Shown here one piece after another: positions 5,927 through 12,976 of a DNA stretch of 12,976 bases (its first letter is position 1; every line of letters starts with the position of its first letter). The stretch comes from an uncultured Mailhella sp. (lineage in GTDB: Bacteria; Desulfobacterota; Desulfovibrionia; Desulfovibrionales; Desulfovibrionaceae), in contig CAOMFZ010000042.1 in the NCBI GenBank assembly GCA_948482415.1, forward strand, positions 1-12,976, written 5' to 3'. The notes below the pieces were generated by a model that saw nothing but the letters and a program-made list of their open reading frames with translations, did no database searches and was not told the origin of the DNA. A program made the translations under genes and the position numbers.

Positions 5927-7363
5927 TTATTCTTCTTCCTGCTTCAAGATCATTTGTCTTGCGGCATAGGTTTCATCAAGACGGCGCAACGGTGTTGTCA
6001 GCGGCATTTGCTGTAAGAATTCCGGATCTTGTTTTCCTTTTTCCACAAATTCCTGCATAAGTTTTACAAGTTCATCAAGTGTATCTTTGTTTTCCGTTTC
6101 TGTAGGTTCAAACATCAAACATTCATGCACAATAAGCGGGAAATAAATGGTTGGTGCGTGAATACCGTTTTCAAGCAGAGCCTTTGCAAGATCAAGGGCT
6201 TTCATTCCTTCCGGAGGAGAAGAAACAAATTCATGCATGCAAATGCGGTCAAAAGGAACATTGAGGAATGAATCCATTTTTTTGCGCAGATAGTTTGCAT
6301 TGAGCACAGCATATTCCGCAGCACGGGGAATGCCTGCCTTTCCAAGACGCATGATATAGGCAAGTGCTTTTACATAGACCGCAAAGTTGCCTAAAAACGG
6401 AGCAATATAGCCAATGGTTTTTGGATAATCGAAATTGAGTTTGAATGTTCCGTCACTATTTTTGACAACGCGCCCAACAGGCAGATACGGTTCAAGGCGT
6501 TCGCTGACACCTACGGCACCGGAACCGGGACCGCCGCCGCCATGAGGCGTTCCCATGGTTTTATGCAGGTTCAAATGCACAACATCAAAGCCCACATCGC
6601 CCACGCGCATTTTACCCATAATCGCATTGAGGTTTGCTCCGTCGTAATAGAGGAGCGCATCGATTTTGCGGAGCTTTTCAACAATCTTAGGCAAGTGCCG
6701 TTCAAAAAGTCCCAAAGTGTTGGGGCAGGTCATCATGAGCGCAGCAACGTCATCAGTCAGGGCTGCTTCAAGAACGTCAGGGTCAATCATACCGTCTTTA
6801 GAAGGAATATTGACAATTTCATAGCCTGCCATCATGGCTGAAGCGGGGTTTGTACCGTGGGCAGAGTCAGGTACAACGATTTTTGTTTTTTTATTGCCTT
6901 TGTCTTTGTGGTAGGCGGCAATGAGCATTACGCCTGTAAATTCTCCATTGGCACCGGACATGGGCTGCATGGTAAAGGCTTTCATACCGTTGATTTCACA
7001 AAGATATTGTTCAATTTCATACACAGCCTGCAAAGCACCCTGGGTATATTGTTCGCCGTGATTTAATTGGGCAATGAGAGGGTGCAGTTTGCTGAAACCG
7101 GCGAGACCTGCCACATGTTCAATAACTTTTGCGTTATATTTCATGGTGCAGGAACCAAGAGGATAGAAATTGCCGTCAACAGAAAAGTTTTTATGAGAAT
7201 TTTGAGTGAAATGGCGGACAACATCAAGTTCAGAAAGTTCCGGCAATTTGGCAGGCTTTGCGCGGAGCAAATTGTGAGGAAGCATGTCTTCTGCATGTTT
7301 TTTAGGCATAGCAGGAACAACAGCCATACGACCTTTTACGGATTTATCAAATAATGTTCTCAT
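5927..7363 (-). CDS. gcvPB: Glycine dehydrogenase (decarboxylating) subunit 2, P protein C-terminal half
   Basis: 478-residue PLP-bearing subunit of the split glycine-cleavage P protein. With GcvPA it decarboxylates glycine and passes the aminomethyl group to lipoyl-GcvH. The PLP lysine is K268 in HLNLHKTMGTPHGGGGPGSG, and the glycine-rich loop at 272-282 follows it. Other conserved segments are FYPLGSCTMKYN (67-78), MQPMSGANGEFTG (132-144) and DSAHGTNPASA (166-176). Length is normal for the two-subunit form. The start codon overlaps the gcvPA stop as ATGA, with GGAGG six bases upstream, so translation is probably coupled and the subunits made in equal amounts. It is the last gene of gcvT-gcvH-gcvPA-gcvPB and is followed by a strong terminator. 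Confidence 0.97.
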   Translation of the reverse strand: MRTLFDKSVKGRMAVVPAMPKKHAEDMLPHNLLRAKPAKLPELSELDVVRHFTQNSHKNFSVDGNFYPLGSCTMKYNAKVIEHVAGLAGFSKLHPLIAQLNHGEQYTQGALQAVYEIEQYLCEINGMKAFTMQPMSGANGEFTGVMLIAAYHKDKGNKKTKIVVPDSAHGTNPASAMMAGYEIVNIPSKDGMIDPDVLEAALTDDVAALMMTCPNTLGLFERHLPKIVEKLRKIDALLYYDGANLNAIMGKMRVGDVGFDVVHLNLHKTMGTPHGGGGPGSGAVGVSERLEPYLPVGRVVKNSDGTFKLNFDYPKTIGYIAPFLGNFAVYVKALAYIMRLGKAGIPRAAEYAVLNANYLRKKMDSFLNVPFDRICMHEFVSSPPEGMKALDLAKALLENGIHAPTIYFPLIVHECLMFEPTETENKDTLDELVKLMQEFVEKGKQDPEFLQQMPLTTPLRRLDETYAARQMILKQEEE

Positions 7364-8691
7364 AAAAGACCTCCAAGAGTGGTCACAAGCTTATCAATTT
7401 GTTCTTCTGTATTTTTTTCCGTACAGCTGAGCAGAAGCACATTTTCCATGCCTTGATAATATTGTCCGACAGGGAAACCGCATAAAAATCCTTGTTTTGC
7501 CATGACACTGACGATTTTTTCAGCATTTTGAGAAAGTTTTACTGCAAATTCATTGCCGTATGGTGCTGAATTTAAAAGGCTTACATTGGGGAGTTTTGCC
7601 AATTTATCTGCTAAAACACGGGCAAGATACATGGATGTTTCAGCTGTTCTTTTGAGACCTTCAGGTCCTAAAAGAGCCATGTGGATAATGCTTCTCAGCG
7701 CGCATAAACCCTGGTTGGAACAAATATTGGAGGTGGCTTTTGCTCGGCGGATATGCTGTTCACGAGCCTGCAAAGTGAGCACAAAGCCTTCTTTGCCGTT
7801 AAGGTCATTGGTCTTGCCCACAATACGTCCGGGCATTTGGCGCACAAGTTCTTTTCTGCAAGCCATCATGCCAAGGTAAGGGCCGCCGAAGGAAAGCGGC
7901 AAGCCAAGGCTTTGACCTTCAGCCACGGCAATGTCAGCGCCCATTTCTCCGGGAGTTTTGAGAACTGCCTGCATAACAGGGTAAACAGAAATAACGCCAA
8001 GGGCTTTATGTTCTTTGGCTTTTGCAAAAATTTCCGTGTAATCGTCAATGGCACCAAAGAAGTTGGGGTTTTGCACCATGACGGCGGCAGTGTTATCATC
8101 AATGGCTTTTATGAGCGCATTTTTATCAGAAATACCGTTGTTGTGAGGCACCGTCACAATCTGCACATTTTGGTTTGCACTGTAGGTTGCAAGCATTTTC
8201 CGCCAAATGGGGTTAATGGCTTCGTCCACAACCCAAATATGTTTGCGGGTGTGGCGGGCTGCCATCATGCCGGCTTCAAAAAGGGAGTGTCCAATATCAA
8301 ATAAAGAAGCATTGGCACAATCCATATCCAGCAAACGGCAGACAGCAGTCTGGTATTCAAAAATAGACTGTAAAGTGCCCTGACTTACTTCCGGCTGATA
8401 AGGGGTATAGGAAGTCAAAAATTCACCGCGCTGAGCGAGAGCGTCCACAGCTTTGGGGATATAATGGTCGTAATATCCCGCACCAAGGAAATTGATGAAA
8501 TCCGTTTTATTTTTACCTGCCATTTCTTCAAAATAGGCAGTGAGTTCTGATTCGCTTTTTCCTTCCGGAATATTGAAGGATTTTGGACGCATATCAGCTT
8601 GAATATCTGCAAATAAATCGTCAAGGCTGGTGACGCCGATGACGTTCAGCATTTCCTGCAGTTCTTCGGGGGTATGAGGAATATAAGGCAT
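7360..8691 (-). CDS. gcvPA: Glycine dehydrogenase (decarboxylating) subunit 1, P protein N-terminal half
   Basis: 443-residue partner of GcvPB in the split P protein. It opens with the family N-terminus MPYIPHTPEELQEML and has FLGAGYYDHYIP (68-79), SYTPYQPEVSQGTLQSIFEYQ, QSLGLPLSFGGPYLG and the TSNICSNQ segment near the C-terminus. It lacks the PLP lysine, as expected for this subunit, and completes the active site and oligomer with GcvPB. A segment that I recall as about SMYDG(x)TALAEA in this family reads SLFDIGHSLFEAG here. The ribosome site is AAGGAT with short AT spacing. Fifty-four bases separate it from gcvH, and that gap holds a terminator-like hairpin. Its stop overlaps the gcvPB start. 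Confidence 0.96.
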   Translation of the reverse strand: MPYIPHTPEELQEMLNVIGVTSLDDLFADIQADMRPKSFNIPEGKSESELTAYFEEMAGKNKTDFINFLGAGYYDHYIPKAVDALAQRGEFLTSYTPYQPEVSQGTLQSIFEYQTAVCRLLDMDCANASLFDIGHSLFEAGMMAARHTRKHIWVVDEAINPIWRKMLATYSANQNVQIVTVPHNNGISDKNALIKAIDDNTAAVMVQNPNFFGAIDDYTEIFAKAKEHKALGVISVYPVMQAVLKTPGEMGADIAVAEGQSLGLPLSFGGPYLGMMACRKELVRQMPGRIVGKTNDLNGKEGFVLTLQAREQHIRRAKATSNICSNQGLCALRSIIHMALLGPEGLKRTAETSMYLARVLADKLAKLPNVSLLNSAPYGNEFAVKLSQNAEKIVSVMAKQGFLCGFPVGQYYQGMENVLLLSCTEKNTEEQIDKLVTTLGGLL

Positions 8692-8712
8692 ATTCTATCC
8701 TTTTTTGAAATT

Positions 8713-8738
8713 AAAAAACTTCCCCAAAAGGAGAAGTT
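8713..8738 (-). terminator. Internal terminator or attenuator between gcvH and gcvPA
   Basis: On the minus strand, AACTTCTCC (8738-8730), the loop TTTT (8729-8726) and GGGGAAGTT (8725-8717) form nine pairs with one G-U. A run of six T (8718-8713) follows directly. It begins 7 bases past the gcvH stop and ends 21 bases before the gcvPA start. This is a textbook intrinsic terminator placed inside an operon, so it probably sets partial read-through and gives more T and H than P protein. Confidence 0.7.
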
Positions 8739-8745
8739 CTTCTAT

Positions 8746-9120
8746 TTAGTGTACGCATTTACCAGCATAATCTTGTGCATTCAAAAGCCCGTCGGCTGTA
8801 CCGGTGATTTCAACACGAATAAGCCAGCCTTCACCGTAAGGGTCTTTATTGACGATTTCAGGATTGTCAATGGCTTTATCGTTGACAGCAATAACTTTGC
8901 AGTCGCAGGGCATATAAATGTCACTGGCAGCTTTTACTGATTCAACAGTGCCCATTTCCTGACCTTTAGTGAAGCTGTCGCCAACTTGCGGAAGGTCAAT
9001 AAAGGTAATGTCGCCAAGGGAGTCTTGTGCAAAATCGGTAATGCCGATAACACCTTCTTTTCCTCCAACTTTTAACCATTCATGGCTTTCTGCGTATAAA
9101 AGATTTTCAGGATTATTCAT
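8746..9120 (-). CDS. gcvH: Glycine cleavage system H protein (lipoyl carrier)
   Basis: 124-residue lipoyl-domain protein that shuttles the aminomethyl intermediate between P, T and L proteins. The lipoylation site is Lys63 in GTVESVKAASDIYMP, and the N-terminal YAESHEWLKV and GITDFAQDSLGDITFIDLP are diagnostic. Length and fold are standard. GAGGAAAA precedes the ATG, and only 13 bases separate it from the gcvT stop. No lipoate ligase or lipoyl synthase is present in the window, so the lysine must be modified by enzymes encoded elsewhere. Confidence 0.97.
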   Translation of the reverse strand: MNNPENLLYAESHEWLKVGGKEGVIGITDFAQDSLGDITFIDLPQVGDSFTKGQEMGTVESVKAASDIYMPCDCKVIAVNDKAIDNPEIVNKDPYGEGWLIRVEITGTADGLLNAQDYAGKCVH

Positions 9121-9133
9121 AATAATTTTCCTC

Positions 9134-10219
9134 TTATGATAGTTTTATTCTTGCTGTTCCGTTCGTGAAGAAAGGAGCAGTTGTTTTTTGTGCAGTAAGT
9201 TCATTTCTGCCGGCTTTGAGTACAAAGCTTTCCTTGTCGGCAAATTCTTTTTTCACAAAGGCAAAGGCAATGGCATAGCCAAGGGAAGGAGCAAAAGAGC
9301 CGCTGGCAACTTTGCCAATCACTTCATCACTGCCGGCTTCTTTGATGACCAGGTCACCGTTGCGAACTGTGCGGCGGCCTTCTAATTTGAGCGGTACAAG
9401 CAAATCATGTTTTACTTCTTTAGCCCCTGCTTTGCCCACATAGTCAGCTTCGGAAGTGAGCATGCCTGCAAGATTTGATTCAGCAACCGTATGCTCTTCA
9501 TTGAGTTCGTGACCGTAAAGAGCAAGTCCGCATTCAAGACGCAGGGTATCGCGGGCGCCAAGTCCTGCCGGTTTGACAAGTTCATGGGCAAGCAAGTCTT
9601 CCCAAAGTGTCAGCACAGCTTCTCTCGGGCAGTAGAGTTCATAACCAAGTTCACCGGTATAGCCGGTACGGCTGACAAGAATTTTATGGTCTTTGTACTC
9701 AACATGTGTAAAGGAGAAATATTTCAAATCATGGAAATTTTGTTTGGTAAGATCTTCTAAAACTTCCAGAGATTTGGGTCCCTGCAAGTCAATTTTGCCT
9801 GATTTTGGAGAAATATTTTCAATATTTTCTTTGCCGAGGCGTTTTGTGAGCGTTTCAAAATCCTTATCGGCACAGCCTGCATTTACCACCAGAAAATAAT
9901 GGTTTTCTGCCAGATGATACACAATTAAATCGTCAATAACCGTACCCTCTTCGGTAAGCAAAAAACCATAGCGGCATTTGCCGACAGCCAAGGTGTCGAG
10001 GTTATGGCTGACTGCTTTTTTGAGAAGTTCCGCAGCATTATCTCCTTTGACAATAAATTGTGCCATGTGGCAAATGTCAAAGACAGACGCAGAATTTCTG
10101 GTGTGCGCGTGTTCGGCTAAAATGCCGTCTTCATATTGTATAGGCATATCCCAGCCCGCAAAAGGCGCCATTTTGGCTTTATGGGCAACATGCCAATCGT
10201 GTAATGGTGTTTCTAACAT
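9134..10219 (-). CDS. gcvT: Aminomethyltransferase (glycine cleavage T protein)
   Basis: 361-residue tetrahydrofolate-dependent enzyme that releases ammonia from aminomethyl-lipoyl-GcvH and forms 5,10-methylene-tetrahydrofolate. It begins LETPLHDWHVAHKAKMAPFAGWDMPIQY. VFDICHMAQF at 47-56 and VIDDLIVYHL at 94-103 (containing the catalytic Asp) are conserved, as are SRTGYTGELGYELYCP and the GLGARDTLRLECGLALYGHEL segment in the middle. The ATG at 10217-10219 has AAGGA six bases upstream. An in-frame TTG at 10225 overlaps the spacing of that site and is disfavoured. It is the first gene of the four-gene operon. The 164-base region upstream is shared with the divergent mfd gene. Confidence 0.96.
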   Translation of the reverse strand: MLETPLHDWHVAHKAKMAPFAGWDMPIQYEDGILAEHAHTRNSASVFDICHMAQFIVKGDNAAELLKKAVSHNLDTLAVGKCRYGFLLTEEGTVIDDLIVYHLAENHYFLVVNAGCADKDFETLTKRLGKENIENISPKSGKIDLQGPKSLEVLEDLTKQNFHDLKYFSFTHVEYKDHKILVSRTGYTGELGYELYCPREAVLTLWEDLLAHELVKPAGLGARDTLRLECGLALYGHELNEEHTVAESNLAGMLTSEADYVGKAGAKEVKHDLLVPLKLEGRRTVRNGDLVIKEAGSDEVIGKVASGSFAPSLGYAIAFAFVKKEFADKESFVLKAGRNELTAQKTTAPFFTNGTARIKLS

Positions 10220-10225
10220 AGACAA

Positions 10226-10230
10226 TCCTT
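10226..10230 (-). promoter_or_regulatory. Ribosome binding site deciding the gcvT start
   Basis: AAGGA on the minus strand is separated by exactly 6 bases from the ATG at 10219-10217. The TTG at 10225-10223 would directly abut the site, so the ATG is chosen. No convincing promoter for the gcv operon was found upstream. Confidence 0.65.
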
Positions 10231-10334
10231 TTTTTATAAGTCCTCTTTTCTGGGTATCATAGTCTTGTTATTTTGTAAATAAATTTTCCTGATTGCCGAG
10301 AGCAAAAAAGACGAAAAAAGCTGTATAAAATTGC

Positions 10335-10363
10335 TTGAAATTATAAGAACTTATTGTTATATA
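10335..10363 (+). promoter_or_regulatory. Sigma70-type promoter for mfd
   Basis: TTGAAA (10335-10340), a 17-base spacer and TATATA (10358-10363) form a near-consensus promoter. Transcription would start near 10370, about 14 bases before the mfd ATG, just leaving room for the GGAG ribosome site at 10374-10377. Confidence 0.6.
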
Positions 10364-10383
10364 TTTCCTGCCCGGAGTTATGC

Positions 10384-12976
10384 ATGAACAGGTCAGCGCA
10401 AATAATACAGAACATATTTGAAAAGAAAGAACAAAACATTTATCGAAGCGGTTTTGCAAGCCTTGCCAAGCTCATGGCGCAGGCTGCCTCTGAAAATAAA
10501 TATACGGCTGCTGTTGTCAAAAACAGAGATGAATTAGTGACGTTAAAGTCCTTTCTGTCTTTATTTATTGCTGAAATTTCCGTGGGCAAAGAAAAAGGCA
10601 AATTGCAGGAAAAAAATATTCCTTTATTTTTTGAAACCCCCTTTGTGAGTATTAATCCTTTTAATCGCCGTTCCCTTACGCGCGAAGGCTGGGCTGACCG
10701 CTTATCCGCCCTGTATGCCATGGGACAGGGGCATGCAAAAGCCCTGATTATGACGGTGGACATGCTTATTCCGTATTTGCCGGAAAAAGATTTTTTCAGT
10801 CAGCATGAATTATTTTTGAAAGTCCATGATGATATGGCGCCGGAACTTTTGATTGAACAGCTTGTGGATTGGGGCTATCAGCGGGAATCCATGGCTTCAC
10901 GCGCCGGTGATGTGGCACGGCGCGGGGATATTGTGGATATTTTTCCGGCAGGCTATGATAAGCCTATCCGTCTTGATTTTTTTGGGGATACTATTGATGA
11001 AATGCGGTTCTTTGACCCCTCAACACAGCGTTCTGTAGGGCAGACAAAAGAAATATGCATTATTCCTGTGCTTGCCATTCTTCAAGATGAACAGGCTCGC
11101 ACAAAAATCCACAGACGGCTGGCAAATTTATTTCAGCAGGGCAAGCTTTCGGAATTTCGGCAGGCAAGCATTATGCATGCTGTGGAGCAGGGAGATTTGC
11201 GTTTGCTTCCTGGCAATATTTATGAGCATGCCACCGGTATTGAGGAATGGCTGCCTGAAAATTGTCAGTGGTTTTTGCCCGGTAAAGCTGATTTAAAAGA
11301 ATGTTTGGAAGAAGCCGCAAGCTGGTGGCAGGATGCCTTGGAAGAGGACAGAAAAGACGCCGGATTCGATCAGGCTGATTATTTATCCTTGCGAAATTCG
11401 TCTGATATTTTTTCCTTGCTGACAAAAGAAAATCACTGCTATTTAGATCCGCTGCGTATTGGTGTTGATACACAGGGCTTGGAATTGACTGAAAAAGTGT
11501 TTTTCAGTTTTGAAGAACTCTTTCAGGGCAAAGAAGTTCTTGAGCGTCCATGGCAGCAGCTTGTGGCAGGGCTTCGCAAATATGCAAAGGAAAAAGAGCA
11601 GGTTGTGCTGACTTTTTCCTCTGAACGCGGGCGGCAGAAATTTTTAAAACTCATTGAACAGGACGGCATATATCCCCATTTGCGTTATGATGTGAAAAGC
11701 AAAGGGATTTTCGCGCTTATTGCGGCTGTCCACCACGGGACGGAGCTTGTTTGGGAAAATATGCTTATTATTCCTGAAGATCTGCTCCAGCCCAAGACCA
11801 ATCAGAGCAAACGGCAGGCAAGTCAGGCTTTCAAAGGCTTGGATTCTTATAATGAGCTCATGGCAGGGGATTTGCTTGTCCACAGAGATTACGGCATTGG
11901 GCGTTTTGGCGGTCTGCACCGCATGACAGTGGGGGGCATTGAAAATGATTATTTGCTCCTTGAATACGCAGACAATGCCAAATTGTATATGCCTGTGGAC
12001 AGACTTTCCATTATTCAGCGTTTCAAAGCCACCGAGGGCATAAGTCCTGTTTTGGACAGACTGGGCAGTCAGGCATGGTCATCAAGTAAGGATAAAGCCA
12101 AAAAAGCCATTGAAAAAATTGCTCAGGATTTGGTGGAAATGTACGCCTGGCGTAAGGTGGCAAAGGGCTTTAGCTATAGTCCTGTGGGTGAATTGTACAG
12201 AGAATTTGAAGCGACATTCGGTTTTGAAGAAACGCCCGATCAGGCAAAGGCTATTTCTGAAGTTCTGGCAGATATGGAAAAGCCGGAGCCCATGGACAGG
12301 CTGGTATGCGGTGACGTGGGCTTTGGCAAGACTGAAGTTGCCTTGCGGGCTGCGTTTCGGGCTGCCTGTGACGGCAGACAGGTGGCTATGCTTTGCCCCA
12401 CAACGGTGCTGGCGGAGCAGCATTATCAAACTTTTCGCTCAAGATTGGCAGGTTTTCCTATAAATGTGGGTTTGCTCAGCCGTTTTGTCACAAAATCAAA
12501 ACAGGCAGAAGTTTTGAATAGGGCGGCAAAAGGGCAAATGGATATTCTTATCGGTACGCACAGACTTTTATCTAAAGATGTGGCTTTGCCCAATCTTGGC
12601 TTGCTGATTTTAGATGAAGAACAGCGTTTTGGGGTTCGTCATAAGGAACGGCTGAAACAAATGAAAAAAAATGTGGATGCCCTGACCTTGACCGCAACGC
12701 CTATCCCGCGGACACTGCAGCTTTCCATGTCAGGTATTCGGGAATTGTCTGTTATTGAAACAGCGCCTTTGGAACGCAAGCCCGTGGCAACGCATTTAAT
12801 TGATAAAGATAAAAATGTACTGCGTCAGATTATAGAGCGTGAATTGGAACGGGAAGGGCAGGTTTTTTGGGTTTATAACCGTGTGAACGGACTGGAAAAA
12901 GTTGCCGCCTATGTGCAGGAACTGGCACCCAATGCGCGTGTTGCCATGGCGCACGGGCAAATGAGTGAAAAAGAGC
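10384..12976 (+). CDS. mfd: Transcription-repair coupling factor Mfd (3' end beyond the window)
   Basis: Open frame from ATG 10384 (GGAG six bases upstream) to the window edge, 864 codons of a family usually near 1,150 residues. Mfd removes RNA polymerase stalled at DNA lesions and recruits UvrA. Residues about 1-330 are the UvrB-like region, without a usable Walker A in its degenerate helicase fold; ARRGDIVDIFPAG sits near 178-190. The RNA-polymerase-interacting domain is near 494-560, starting AGDLLVHRDYGIGRFGGL. The translocase has Walker A GDVGFGKT (643-650), PTTVLAEQHYQTF, the DEEQ box (744-747) and TATPIPRTL (770-778). The second RecA-like domain is only begun, and the rest of it and the C-terminal D7 domain are missing because the window ends. 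No frameshift or stop was seen. It is divergent from gcvT with a separate promoter. Confidence 0.96.
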   Translation, partial: MNRSAQIIQNIFEKKEQNIYRSGFASLAKLMAQAASENKYTAAVVKNRDELVTLKSFLSLFIAEISVGKEKGKLQEKNIPLFFETPFVSINPFNRRSLTREGWADRLSALYAMGQGHAKALIMTVDMLIPYLPEKDFFSQHELFLKVHDDMAPELLIEQLVDWGYQRESMASRAGDVARRGDIVDIFPAGYDKPIRLDFFGDTIDEMRFFDPSTQRSVGQTKEICIIPVLAILQDEQARTKIHRRLANLFQQGKLSEFRQASIMHAVEQGDLRLLPGNIYEHATGIEEWLPENCQWFLPGKADLKECLEEAASWWQDALEEDRKDAGFDQADYLSLRNSSDIFSLLTKENHCYLDPLRIGVDTQGLELTEKVFFSFEELFQGKEVLERPWQQLVAGLRKYAKEKEQVVLTFSSERGRQKFLKLIEQDGIYPHLRYDVKSKGIFALIAAVHHGTELVWENMLIIPEDLLQPKTNQSKRQASQAFKGLDSYNELMAGDLLVHRDYGIGRFGGLHRMTVGGIENDYLLLEYADNAKLYMPVDRLSIIQRFKATEGISPVLDRLGSQAWSSSKDKAKKAIEKIAQDLVEMYAWRKVAKGFSYSPVGELYREFEATFGFEETPDQAKAISEVLADMEKPEPMDRLVCGDVGFGKTEVALRAAFRAACDGRQVAMLCPTTVLAEQHYQTFRSRLAGFPINVGLLSRFVTKSKQAEVLNRAAKGQMDILIGTHRLLSKDVALPNLGLLILDEEQRFGVRHKERLKQMKKNVDALTLTATPIPRTLQLSMSGIRELSVIETAPLERKPVATHLIDKDKNVLRQIIERELEREGQVFWVYNRVNGLEKVAAYVQELAPNARVAMAHGQMSEKE

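Noticed and set aside
7553..8304. Long plus-strand frames opposite gcvPA (108 and 183 residues)
   Set aside because: They are shadows of gcvPA codon structure. The minus-strand product is a clear family member along its whole length.
10380..10422. ATG at 10380 as the mfd start
   Set aside because: It is in another frame and stops after about 13 codons. ATG 10384 opens the Mfd frame with GGAG at six bases.
1..12976. CRISPR arrays, tRNA or rRNA genes, phage or insertion-sequence genes, defence systems
   Set aside because: No regular repeat-spacer array, cloverleaf, transposase, integrase or defence domain was seen in any frame.

Overview
The window looks like a chromosomal segment from a sulfate-reducer-like deltaproteobacterium, most probably Desulfovibrionaceae or a close relative. 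The main clue is a porphobilinogen synthase gene followed by a radical SAM heme synthase of the AhbD type. That pairing marks the siroheme-dependent (alternative) heme pathway known from Desulfovibrio. The base composition is AT-leaning for that family (judged by eye, not counted). Assignment below family level is not possible from this window alone.

Layout, left to right. Bases 1-164 hold two copies of a hairpin repeat whose stems differ by compensatory changes. Bases 165-2390 are a minus-strand heme operon, hemB then ahbD. A 186-base divergent region (2391-2576) carries good sigma70-type promoters for hemB (minus) and for a WYL-domain regulator (plus, 2577-3542), with AAACAAGG repeats lying between the two -35 boxes. 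The regulator converges on a minus-strand EamA/DMT permease gene (3580-4452), and the two appear to share a bidirectional terminator. An AT-rich gap follows, then a lone VioA/DegT-type sugar-nucleotide aminotransferase gene (4671-5759, minus) with its own promoter.

Bases 5927-10219 are a complete minus-strand glycine-cleavage operon in the order gcvT-gcvH-gcvPA-gcvPB, with the P protein split into two subunits. gcvPA and gcvPB overlap as ATGA. A strong terminator-like hairpin sits inside the operon between gcvH and gcvPA, and another ends the operon. The lipoamide dehydrogenase (L protein) and lipoylation genes are not here. Divergent from gcvT, mfd (transcription-repair coupling factor) starts at 10384 and runs off the right edge.

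The protein content is mostly housekeeping metabolism (heme, one-carbon/glycine, repair), and I see no phage, CRISPR, toxin-antitoxin or defence locus. The most notable items are non-coding: the covarying hairpin repeats at the left edge, the repeat cluster between hemB and the WYL regulator, the internal gcv terminator/attenuator candidate, and the terminator nested inside a second inverted repeat at 5830-5903.
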